In this document: piece after piece, positions 1 through 6,197 of the stretch
How the letters are laid out: each line of letters starts with the position of its first letter
Position numbering within the stretch: the stretch's first letter is position 1
Assembly (NCBI GenBank): GCA_964361885.1
Contig: CAYICL010000036.1
Span: 1 to 6,585, forward strand
Direction of reading: 5' to 3'
DNA from: CAYICL01 sp964361885
GTDB taxonomy: Bacteria; Patescibacteriota; Microgenomatia; UBA1400; CG1-02-47-37
DNA: 6,585 bases
Made by a program: the position numbers and the translations under genes
Notes under the pieces: model-generated
Databases searched by the model: none
Told to the model about the DNA's origin: nothing
The model's input: only the letters and a program-made list of their open reading frames with translations

Positions 1-343
1 AAAGAGCGGCAATGGAAATAGTGCCGAAAATGACACTGGGGAAGCGCCAAGCAAGGCTGGTTTCGCCAAAAAGCCTGACAGAACCTGCCTGGATGAGTTT
101 GGCCAAGGGCGGATGCAACCAGTCATAAGCAGTATTAGGTTCAGGATCTTGATGCCACCATTCATAACCGGCCGGGTTGTTGTGAGCATAAGCTTTGACG
201 GTAACGACATGATAGACTTCGTCAAAAATATAATTCGGAGGTGTGCTGAGGCGGAAGAGACGGAAAAAAAAGCTAACAAGCAGTAATAGGGTTAGCCAAG
301 TGACAGGTGAGATAGACCGGGTAATCTTATATAATTTGGGCAT
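1..343 (-). CDS. GT39/PMT-type membrane glycosyltransferase, N-terminal part (cut by window edge)
   Basis: Reading the minus strand from the ATG at 343-341 gives 114 residues without a stop, running off the window edge. Residues about 13-29 form a hydrophobic first membrane segment (LTLLLLVSFFF core). It is followed by the loop motif IFDEVYH, with the Asp-Glu pair at residues 41-42, and by HPPLAKL at 77-83. A DE pair just after the first membrane helix and a HPPLAK motif further along the same external loop are hallmarks of dolichyl-phosphate-mannose:protein mannosyltransferase-like enzymes (GT39, GT-C fold). The acidic pair is catalytic in characterised members. These enzymes move a sugar from a polyprenyl-phosphate donor onto an acceptor on the outer face of the membrane; donor and acceptor cannot be told here. 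No in-frame start lies close upstream, so the ATG at 343 is the best start. It touches the start codon of the divergent gene and has no Shine-Dalgarno sequence. Confidence 0.85.
   Translation of the reverse strand, partial: MPKLYKITRSISPVTWLTLLLLVSFFFRLFRLSTPPNYIFDEVYHVVTVKAYAHNNPAGYEWWHQDPEPNTAYDWLHPPLAKLIQAGSVRLFGETSLAWRFPSVIFGTISIAAL
307..335 (+). promoter_or_regulatory. Predicted leaderless promoter of the membrane protein gene at 344
   Basis: A perfect TATAAT lies at 330-335, and a weak -35 (GTGAGA, four of six consensus bases) lies at 307-312 with a 17-base spacer. Only eight bases separate the -10 from the ATG at 344, so transcription would start at or just before the start codon. The promoter sits inside the coding sequence of the divergent GT39 gene. 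The hexamers and spacings are seen directly; activity is inferred. Confidence 0.6.
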
Positions 344-2245
344 ATGAATATTGTAGCAGTCGGATATTTTTTTGTAATCGCCTGGCTTTTGGGGTTGACC
401 CTGATTAGAAAGTTAAAGCTGAAATTTAATTTCATTGCCAGCGTGGCTGTGAGCGGAATTGTTGGCATCATATGCTTGACACAAATTTTGTTTTGGCAAT
501 CATGGTTCGTGCCTTTTAAGGCAGAATCGATTCTAATCAGCTTAAGTCTTTTAACCGGAGGTTTGGTTTTATGGTGGAGTCAGCAAATTAAAAAGATTAA
601 AAAAATTGAAATCAAGGTTAATAAAAAAAGGTTAAAAAGCTGGGGGCTGTTTTTATTGGTTTGGCTGGGATTATTTCTATTGATTTGGAGTCAAATGCTT
701 AAACGAGAGGCTGACGGAGTCTATGCCGGCTGGGTGAATATTTGGGGAGACTGGGCAGCACATTTAACTTATACGACATCTTTTGGCTGGGGAAATAATC
801 TGCCTCCAGTGATGCCGATATTGGCTAAGGCTAAGTTTAGTTATCCGTTTATGGCTGATTTTTTATCGGCTATTTTACTGAAACTACAAGGCAATATCTT
901 CGTGGCCATGTTGTGGCCAAGTCTAATATTATCAATGCTTTTAGTGATAGTGATAACTGTATTGGGTCAAGAAATCAGTAAGAACAGTAGAGTGGGAAAG
1001 TTAACCACAACTTTGTTTTTATTCAACGGCGGGTTGGGTTTTTGGTGGTGGTTAAAAGATATTAAAACCTTAGGTTTAGATGCGGTGATAAGTGATTTAC
1101 CTCGAGAGTATACGCATCTGGAAAAACTGGCTAATATTGAGTGGATTAACATTATTACTTCTCAGGTGGTACCTCAAAGAGGTTTTTTGCTGGGTTTTCC
1201 GGCAGCAGTTTTGGTTTATCTGCTTTTATGGCGTTATTGGAATCAACGACAAAGCAAAAATTTATTGGCAGCAGGATTATTAACCGCGATGTTACCCCTA
1301 ATTCATGCTCATTCTGTGGCGGTGATTGGAGTGGTGAGCGTGATTTTGTTTGGCCTAGAATTGATCCAAGCAAAGAAAAAGGTATTAGTGGTGAAAAACT
1401 GGCTAAAGTTTTTTTTACCGATAGGGTTATTAGGCTTACCGCAAATGATGTATTTTTATTCTGGTTCGTTAACCACCGGCAGTTTTATTCACTGGCTGCC
1501 GGGCTGGTTGTCAATAAAGCGGGGTGATTCAATTTATTGGTTTTGGGTAAAAAATCTAGGTTTAATGGTTATTTGGATACTATTGGGGCTAAAAGCAGCA
1601 ACAAAAAAATTACGTTGGTTTAGTTTTCCTTTTTGGTTGGTATTTCTGGCGGCCAATTTCTGGTTGTTTCAACCCTGGGAATGGGATAATACTAAGTTTT
1701 TTGTCCATTGGTATTTAATTGCCTGCGTTCTGGGAGCTCAGGTTTTAATCCGTGGTTTAAGCGATAAGAGGAAACTGGTTCAAGGCTTAACTTTAATTGG
1801 TTTAATAATAACTATTTGGGCAGGAGCGCTAGATGCCTGGCGGTTGACTCAGTATCAATACAGAAAAATAAGATTTTGGGATAATACACAGCTGAAATTG
1901 GCCAGCTGGGTGAGACAGAATACTCCACCGGAGGCGGTCTTTTTAACGGCTGATAATCACGATCACTGGCTGCCAACTATAAGCGGAAGAAAGACGGTGT
2001 TGGGGTTTAAGGGTTGGTTGTGGACTTACGGAATAGATTATTCTAATCAAGAAGAAGCGGTCAGAGACATGTTTGACGGAAAAAAATTGTCCAAAGACAA
2101 GTTAAAAGAGTATGGGGTTAATTATATTGTCGTTGGACCAGCAGAAAGAGATTTGCAACCGGCCGTTAACGAAGATTTTTTTGATCTAAATTACCCGGTG
2201 GTGTATCAACTGGAAAATACCAAGATTTATTCAGTGACGGACTGA
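344..2245 (+). CDS. Polytopic membrane protein, probable GT-C-type glycosyltransferase
   Basis: This 633-residue protein has many hydrophobic segments, for example near residues 3-21, 31-51, 61-78, 100-116, 186-208, 283-296, 307-340, 354-370, 403-416, 426-442, 453-470 and 479-496. A mostly soluble tail runs from about 505 to the end. The first long external loop, after the fourth segment, carries GDWAAH with Asp136. An acidic residue in an early external loop is typical of GT-C enzymes, but I do not see the GT39 DE or HPPLAK motifs. Other conspicuous motifs are VVPQRGF (275-281), HAHS (321-324), QPWEWDNTK (443-451) and GFKGWLWTYGIDY in the tail (554-566). I cannot name the family; the function is inferred from architecture and from the adjacent GT39 gene. 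An in-frame TAA at 332-334 leaves ATG 344 as the first possible start. The gene ends with TGA inside the tail of the convergent LCP gene. A transporter or flippase role is possible but less likely. Confidence 0.88.
   Translation: MNIVAVGYFFVIAWLLGLTLIRKLKLKFNFIASVAVSGIVGIICLTQILFWQSWFVPFKAESILISLSLLTGGLVLWWSQQIKKIKKIEIKVNKKRLKSWGLFLLVWLGLFLLIWSQMLKREADGVYAGWVNIWGDWAAHLTYTTSFGWGNNLPPVMPILAKAKFSYPFMADFLSAILLKLQGNIFVAMLWPSLILSMLLVIVITVLGQEISKNSRVGKLTTTLFLFNGGLGFWWWLKDIKTLGLDAVISDLPREYTHLEKLANIEWINIITSQVVPQRGFLLGFPAAVLVYLLLWRYWNQRQSKNLLAAGLLTAMLPLIHAHSVAVIGVVSVILFGLELIQAKKKVLVVKNWLKFFLPIGLLGLPQMMYFYSGSLTTGSFIHWLPGWLSIKRGDSIYWFWVKNLGLMVIWILLGLKAATKKLRWFSFPFWLVFLAANFWLFQPWEWDNTKFFVHWYLIACVLGAQVLIRGLSDKRKLVQGLTLIGLIITIWAGALDAWRLTQYQYRKIRFWDNTQLKLASWVRQNTPPEAVFLTADNHDHWLPTISGRKTVLGFKGWLWTYGIDYSNQEEAVRDMFDGKKLSKDKLKEYGVNYIVVGPAERDLQPAVNEDFFDLNYPVVYQLENTKIYSVTD
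350..378 (-). promoter_or_regulatory. Predicted leaderless, extended -10 promoter of the GT39 gene
   Basis: On the minus strand, TACAAT (355-350, five of six) is preceded by TGC (358-356), giving an extended -10 of the TGN type. ATTACA at 378-373 (four of six) is a possible -35 with a 17-base spacer. Six bases separate the -10 from the ATG at 343, so the transcript would be leaderless or nearly so. The promoter lies inside the start of the plus-strand membrane protein gene. Confidence 0.55.
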
Positions 2246-3297
2246 TTCTGGTAGATAATATCACTGATGTATTGATGAACTGCCTGCCAGTTGTTATTGA
2301 CTGGTAATAAAACCCACTGGCCGTAAAGACTGGAGGGAGGATTGTATAAAAGCGGCGGAATGTCTTCGGAGACACTCCCCTGGTCAAGAATACCGGTTCT
2401 GATTTTGTCTTTATTCAGGCGCAAAACCAGCTTAAGCATATCCGGGTAACCGGAGGCCGGAATGTCGGTTTTCACCGAATCTTTAAAGATAGCTTTCAGG
2501 TTTTTCAATTTTTGGGGATGTAATAAGGTTTTTAAGGAAAGCAGTTGGTCTTTAAAGGCCAAAATGACCAGTTGCTGGCGTTGAGCCCGGGCATAATCCG
2601 TGCCTTCTTCGCCCTGAGCTTGACGGGAGCGGACATATTTTAATGCAGTCGGGCCATCCAGGTGTTGAAGGCCGGCAGAGAATTTAATAATTTCATAACG
2701 GTCGGATTCAACGGCGGCATTTTCCTGACCGGGCAGAGGATATTTTTCATCGATAAAACCATGGGGAATGTTTAAATCAATGCCACCAAGGACATCAATG
2801 GCTTTTTCAAAACCGGTAAAATCCAACAGAACAGCATAGTGGATGGGTTGATGGGTAATTTCGGAAACGGCAGCTTTAGCCAAAACCAGGCCGCCACCGG
2901 ACTCTTTAGTTTCGCCAAAATGATAGGCGGTATTTAATTTGGCAGATAAAGATTCAACCCAGATATCCCGAGGCAAGGAAATGATCACGGTGTCGCCGCT
3001 TAACAAATTAACGGAAATAAGCATCAGGCTGTCGGTCAGGTCGGCACCAGGATGATTACCGCCACCCATGCCCAATAAAAGAATGTTGGTGCGGTCGCGG
3101 GATTTATTCAGTTTTTCAAGACCGGGATTAATCAGGGAAATCAACATTGACGGACCCTTGGAAACGGTTTTGAGAATTGACCAAAGCTTAGGGGTGAGCC
3201 AAACAAGGCAAAGAAGGAAAAAGGCAATAATAAAAAAGTAAATAAGCGGGCGCAACAACCAGAGGTATTTGTAAAAACGGCGTTTGAGTTTAGACAT
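2227..3297 (-). CDS. LytR-CpsA-Psr (LCP) family cell-wall polymer ligase
   Basis: The protein is 356 residues long, with a basic N-terminus (MSKLKRRFYK), one membrane anchor at about 14-35 and an extracellular LCP domain. Diagnostic motifs appear in order: NILLLGMGGG (71-80), ADLTDSLMLISVN (85-97), ISLPRDIWV (106-114), KLNTAYHFG (120-128), and the C-terminal signature YVRSRQ (221-226) followed by GTDYARAQRQQ (232-242). The Asp and Arg residues in these motifs (D86, D89, R110, D111, R223, R225, R237, R240) are those expected to bind magnesium and the pyrophosphate of a polyprenyl-linked glycopolymer. Known family members transfer teichoic acid, capsule or arabinogalactan-type polymers from the lipid carrier to peptidoglycan or protein; the polymer here is unknown. 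I see no LytR_C domain after the catalytic domain. The gene is convergent with the membrane protein gene (19-base overlap) and divergent from the helicase (25 bases). A weak Shine-Dalgarno AAGG lies five bases before the ATG. Confidence 0.93.
   Translation of the reverse strand: MSKLKRRFYKYLWLLRPLIYFFIIAFFLLCLVWLTPKLWSILKTVSKGPSMLISLINPGLEKLNKSRDRTNILLLGMGGGNHPGADLTDSLMLISVNLLSGDTVIISLPRDIWVESLSAKLNTAYHFGETKESGGGLVLAKAAVSEITHQPIHYAVLLDFTGFEKAIDVLGGIDLNIPHGFIDEKYPLPGQENAAVESDRYEIIKFSAGLQHLDGPTALKYVRSRQAQGEEGTDYARAQRQQLVILAFKDQLLSLKTLLHPQKLKNLKAIFKDSVKTDIPASGYPDMLKLVLRLNKDKIRTGILDQGSVSEDIPPLLYNPPSSLYGQWVLLPVNNNWQAVHQYISDIIYQNQSVTE
2231..2245. repeat. Short inverted repeat in the convergent gene overlap
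   Basis: TCAGT (2231-2235) and ACTGA (2241-2245) flank the five-base loop GACGG, inside the 19-base overlap of the two convergent genes. Because it is read as codons on both strands, the proteins end in near-identical tails (SVTD and SVTE). There is no uridine tract on either side, so a role as a bidirectional terminator is doubtful. Confidence 0.3.
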
Positions 3298-3310
3298 AAG
3301 TGCCTTATGT
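3294..3310. repeat. Interrupted palindrome over the LCP start codon
   Basis: ACATAAG at 3294-3300 and CTTATGT at 3304-3310 are perfect inverted repeats with seven-base arms around the three-base spacer TGC. One arm contains the LCP start codon (3297-3295 on the minus strand). The other touches the -10 of the helicase promoter. It could be an operator in the divergent intergenic space, or a small mRNA hairpin that pairs the LCP start codon with the region of its AAGG. It is short enough that chance cannot be ruled out. Confidence 0.45.
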
Positions 3311-3316
3311 TATGAT
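3308..3316 (+). promoter_or_regulatory. Predicted leaderless, extended -10 promoter of the helicase-FemAB unit
   Basis: TATGAT (3311-3316, five of six) is preceded by TGT (3308-3310), forming an extended -10 element. Six bases separate it from the ATG at 3323, so transcription is expected at the start codon. No convincing -35 is present at 16-18 bases, which an extended -10 can tolerate. This spacing also supports ATG 3323 as the real start of the helicase. Confidence 0.55.
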
Positions 3317-3320
3317 TCTA
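3315..3320 (-). promoter_or_regulatory. Possible -10 box of the LCP gene
   Basis: The minus strand reads TAGAAT at 3320-3315 (five of six consensus bases). This would start transcription near 3308 and leave a leader of about 11 bases containing AAGG (3306-3303), five bases before the ATG at 3297. It overlaps the -10 of the divergent helicase promoter, so the two would compete. I see no good -35. Confidence 0.35.
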
Positions 3321-3322
3321 AC

Positions 3323-5137
3323 ATGAGCGAAACCTGGCTGAAAGAACTTAATCAGGCACAAAAACAAGCGGTAACTTTTGGCAAGGGGCCATTACTGATT
3401 CTGGCCGGAGCCGGATCGGGCAAAACCAGGGCTTTGACCTACAGAACGGCTTATTTAATCAAAAAACTGGGGGTGGAACCGGAGAGAATTCTTTTGGTGA
3501 CTTTTACCAACAAAGCGGCTAAAGAGATGAAGGGGCGGATAAAAAAATTAGTGGGTGGCAAACAACTACCTTTTGCCGGAACATTTCATTCGTTTGCGGC
3601 CAAACTGTTAAGAATTGAGGGCCGCTATTTAGGAATTGATAATAATTTTTTAATTTTTGACGAGACAGACAGCTTAGACACCATTAAGCAAGCCTTAACA
3701 AACTTAAAGATTGACAGTCAAACAGTTAAGCCAAAAGCGGTTAGGGCAGTAATCAGCCAGGCTAAAAATGAGCTGATCGGACCAATGGAATACAGTCAAT
3801 ATGTTAGAGGCGAATGGCAAGAAAAGGCAGCCCAAGTTTACCGGGAATACCAAAGACTGCTTAAAGTCTATCAGGCCTTGGATTTTGACGATTTATTGAA
3901 GGAAGCGGTCAGATTATTAAAAAAAGAGACGGCGGTGTTGGATAAATACCGGAATCGGTTTGAATACGTCTTGGTAGATGAGTATCAGGATACTAATAAG
4001 GCTCAATATGAATTAACCAAGATGCTTAGCAGCCGCTGGCGAAACTTATGCGCCGTGGGTGACTTTTCGCAATCGATCTATAGTTTTAGAGGTGCGGATT
4101 TAAGAAATTTAAACAATTTACAAAGGGATTATAAAGACTTGACGGTGATTAACTTGGAGCAGAATTACCGGTCGACCCAAACCATATTAGAAGCGGCCAA
4201 TCAAGTGATCAGGAAAAATACGTCTCATCCGATTTTGAATTTATGGACTAAGGCAAAACCCGGAGGAAAGTTGAAGATTTTTAGTGCGGAAAGCGGCAAG
4301 CAGGAGGCAGAGTATATTGCGGCGATGATTAAAGCCAGCGGGGAAAAGTATAATGAGATCGCCATACTCTACCGGACTAATGCTCAGTCAAGAGTGATTG
4401 AAGAGGAGTTGATTAGGTCAGGAATTGCTTATGTGTTGGTCGGCGGAGTCAGGTTTTACTCCAGAAAAGAAATTAAAGATTGCCTGGCATATCTAAGGTA
4501 TTTGATGAATCCAAAAGATACTATCAGCTATCAAAGATTGGAAAATTTAGGCAAAAAAAGATTGAGTAAGTTTTTGGACTGGAGAGAGAAAAACAGAGAG
4601 AAAGTCAAAAAAATGAGCTCAAAAAAATTATTAGGTCAAGTTTTGAAAGTAACCGGGTATCTGGATTTATTTAATCCAAAAGACGAACAGGATTTGATGA
4701 GGCTGGAAAATATTAATGAGTTAAAAAGCGTGGCCGAAGAGTTTAAGGACTTAAGCGAGTTTTTGGAAAATGTGGCTTTAGTGGAGCAAACCGATTTATT
4801 GCCGGAGAAACCAAAGACGGATGAAGGGGTAAAAAGGGCAGTGACCTTAATGACGCTGCATGCTTCTAAAGGACTGGAGTTTAAATCCGTGTTTATGATC
4901 GGCATGGAAGAGGGTCTGTTCCCCCACGCCAGATCGATGCTTGATAAACATGAGTTGGAGGAAGAAAGACGGTTGTGTTATGTGGGCATGACCCGGGCCA
5001 AAGAAAATTTATATTTTTCCTATGCTTTCAGGCGGCTATATTTTGGTAGTTTTATGAATAATGCGGTCAGCCGTTTTTTGGGCGATATTGATGAAGAATT
5101 AGTGGAAATGACAAGTGCTCATGATATGATTGGATAA
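3323..5137 (+). CDS. UvrD/PcrA-type superfamily 1A DNA helicase, compact form
   Basis: This 604-residue ATP-dependent 3'-to-5' DNA helicase shows all SF1A motifs in order: Q motif LNQAQKQAV (9-17), Walker A AGAGSGKT (28-35, Lys34), Ia VTFTNKAAKEM (59-69), Ib/Ic GTFHSFAAKLLR (86-97), Walker B/II VDEYQDTN (218-225), III VGDFSQSIYSFRGAD (245-259), IV EQNYRSTQ (279-286), IVa YRTNAQSRVIEEEL (350-363), V TLMTLHASKGLEF (508-520) and VI YVGMTRAKENLY (553-564). Family members act in nucleotide-excision and mismatch repair and in clearing stalled replication or transcription. Compared with typical PcrA/UvrD (about 720 residues), the 2B region between motifs IVa and V and the tail after motif VI are short. 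I chose ATG 3323 over an upstream in-frame TTG at 3284 because MSETWLKELNQAQ is the normal start next to the Q motif, and because the TTG would extend the frame into the LCP coding sequence. No Shine-Dalgarno is visible; a -10-like hexamer lies six bases before the ATG. It is probably cotranscribed with the FemAB genes. Confidence 0.95.
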   Translation: MSETWLKELNQAQKQAVTFGKGPLLILAGAGSGKTRALTYRTAYLIKKLGVEPERILLVTFTNKAAKEMKGRIKKLVGGKQLPFAGTFHSFAAKLLRIEGRYLGIDNNFLIFDETDSLDTIKQALTNLKIDSQTVKPKAVRAVISQAKNELIGPMEYSQYVRGEWQEKAAQVYREYQRLLKVYQALDFDDLLKEAVRLLKKETAVLDKYRNRFEYVLVDEYQDTNKAQYELTKMLSSRWRNLCAVGDFSQSIYSFRGADLRNLNNLQRDYKDLTVINLEQNYRSTQTILEAANQVIRKNTSHPILNLWTKAKPGGKLKIFSAESGKQEAEYIAAMIKASGEKYNEIAILYRTNAQSRVIEEELIRSGIAYVLVGGVRFYSRKEIKDCLAYLRYLMNPKDTISYQRLENLGKKRLSKFLDWREKNREKVKKMSSKKLLGQVLKVTGYLDLFNPKDEQDLMRLENINELKSVAEEFKDLSEFLENVALVEQTDLLPEKPKTDEGVKRAVTLMTLHASKGLEFKSVFMIGMEEGLFPHARSMLDKHELEEERRLCYVGMTRAKENLYFSYAFRRLYFGSFMNNAVSRFLGDIDEELVEMTSAHDMIG

Positions 5138-5138
5138 G

Positions 5139-6197
5139 ATGATTATCAGAGAGGTTAACGACAGCGATAAGCAGATATTTAATCAGGCGGCAGGACATCC
5201 TTTGCAGTCTTTTGAGTGGGGTGAATTTAGAAAAGCCACCGGGGTCAAAGTGGTTAGAAAAGGAGTATTTGAGGGAAAGAAGTTAATTACACCCATACAA
5301 GTAACGATTCATCGAGCTCCAAAATTAAATTGGCGGATCGGCTATTTTCCAAAAGGCCCGATGCCGGATGATAACCAATTGGATGCCTTAAGACAAATCG
5401 GAGCAGAAAACCAGTGCCTGATGATTAAAATGGAGCCGAACGTGGGGTCAAAAATTGACGGGCTATCTCCACAAGCTCATGCCTGGAAAGAAATTGACGG
5501 GTGGTTAAAATCAAGAGGGTGCAGGCCGGGCAAACCATTATTTACCAAATATACCTTTCAACTGGATTTAAAGGAGACCGAGGAAAAACTGTTAAAAAAG
5601 ATGCATCATAAAACCAGGTACAACATCAGGCTGGCAGAAAAAAACGGCGTGAAGGTGGTAAGAGACAATTCAGAGGCTAATTTTAACTGGTTTGTTAAAC
5701 TACTATTTGAAGAAACTTTAACCAGGCAGGGTTTTTATGCCCATACGCCGGAATATTTTAAAAAATTGTGGCTGAATTTAAAACCAACCGGAATGGTGCA
5801 TTTATTAAGAGCCGAGTGGCAGGGTCAACCGTTAGCGATTTTTATGGTATTGGTGTTTAATAATAAAATCTATTACCCTTATGGGGCATCAACCAGGGAG
5901 CATAAAGAACTGATGGCGCCGAACTTACTCATGTGGGAGGTGATTAAGCTGGGCAAGAAACTTAACTGTGAACAGTTAGATATGTGGGGAGCGCTGGGGC
6001 CTAAACCGAATGAAAAAGATCCCTGGTATGGATTTCACCGCTATAAACAAGGGTATGGAGGGAATTTGATTGAGTTTTTAGGCAGTTATGATTTGGTTTT
6101 AAATCAAAGCGTTTATCCGGCATACAGGGTAATGGAAAGCCTAAGATGGTTATATTTAAAATCAAAAGTTAAGATTAAATGGCGGAGACGGATTTAA
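5139..6197 (+). CDS. FemAB/FemX-family peptidoglycan bridge aminoacyltransferase
   Basis: This 352-residue protein has the double-GNAT layout of FemABX enzymes. Typical elements are HPLQSFEWGEFRK near the N-terminus (20-32), IKMEPNVGSK (96-105), the helix TEEKLLKKMHHKTRYNIRLAEKNG (147-170, shown here as its conserved run), FYAHTPEYFKKLW (199-211), AIFMVLVFNNKIYYPYGAS (233-251) and YGFHRYKQGYGG (297-308). Characterised members (FemX/A/B, MurM) use aminoacyl-tRNA to add amino acids to the peptidoglycan precursor's stem peptide on the inner face of the membrane; the amino acid used here cannot be predicted. The start is ATG 5139, one base after the helicase stop. A TTG at 5130 would add three residues and overlap the helicase by eight bases. 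A weak GGA lies 4 bases before ATG 5139, so translational coupling to the helicase is likely. The gene overlaps the next FemAB-like frame by 19 bases. Confidence 0.92.
   Translation: MIIREVNDSDKQIFNQAAGHPLQSFEWGEFRKATGVKVVRKGVFEGKKLITPIQVTIHRAPKLNWRIGYFPKGPMPDDNQLDALRQIGAENQCLMIKMEPNVGSKIDGLSPQAHAWKEIDGWLKSRGCRPGKPLFTKYTFQLDLKETEEKLLKKMHHKTRYNIRLAEKNGVKVVRDNSEANFNWFVKLLFEETLTRQGFYAHTPEYFKKLWLNLKPTGMVHLLRAEWQGQPLAIFMVLVFNNKIYYPYGASTREHKELMAPNLLMWEVIKLGKKLNCEQLDMWGALGPKPNEKDPWYGFHRYKQGYGGNLIEFLGSYDLVLNQSVYPAYRVMESLRWLYLKSKVKIKWRRRI
5601..5627 (+). repeat. 27-base direct repeat, copy 1 (inside the intact FemAB gene)
   Basis: The block beginning ATGCATCATAAAACCAGGTA encodes MHHKTRYNI and matches 6509-6535 at 26 of 27 bases; the only difference is C at 5621 against A at 6529. 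Sequence on either side of the two copies is clearly diverged in bases. Confidence 0.85.

Noticed and set aside
242..285. Possible frameshift in the GT39 gene at the eight-A run near 263-271
   Set aside because: The frame is coherent on both sides: the hydrophobic membrane segment leads directly into the DE motif, so no shift is needed.
967..1527. Several open frames of 60-99 codons on both strands inside the membrane protein gene (967-1152 minus, 1092-1283 plus, 1155-1373 minus, 1228-1527 plus)
   Set aside because: They lie wholly within a well-supported 633-residue gene, their translations show no family motifs, and they have no plausible start signals. They are out-of-frame shadows.
2287..2311. 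Candidate hairpins CCAG...CTGG and TTATT...AATAA as a terminator after the membrane protein gene
   Set aside because: Stems are only four or five base pairs, there is no following T-run, and the sequence is coding for the LCP C-terminus.
2166..2387. A 73-codon minus-strand open frame at the convergent junction
   Set aside because: It lies in a different frame across the ends of two well-supported genes, and shows no recognisable motif.
3284..3322. TTG start for the helicase, adding 13 residues
   Set aside because: It would overlap the divergent LCP gene, the extra residues do not resemble helicase N-termini, and the -10-like box at 3311-3316 lies inside this extension, pointing to ATG 3323.
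4636..4905. An 89-codon minus-strand open frame inside the helicase gene
   Set aside because: It is the antisense shadow of the helicase 2B and motif V region; its serine- and phenylalanine-rich composition is what antisense of lysine/leucine-rich coding gives.
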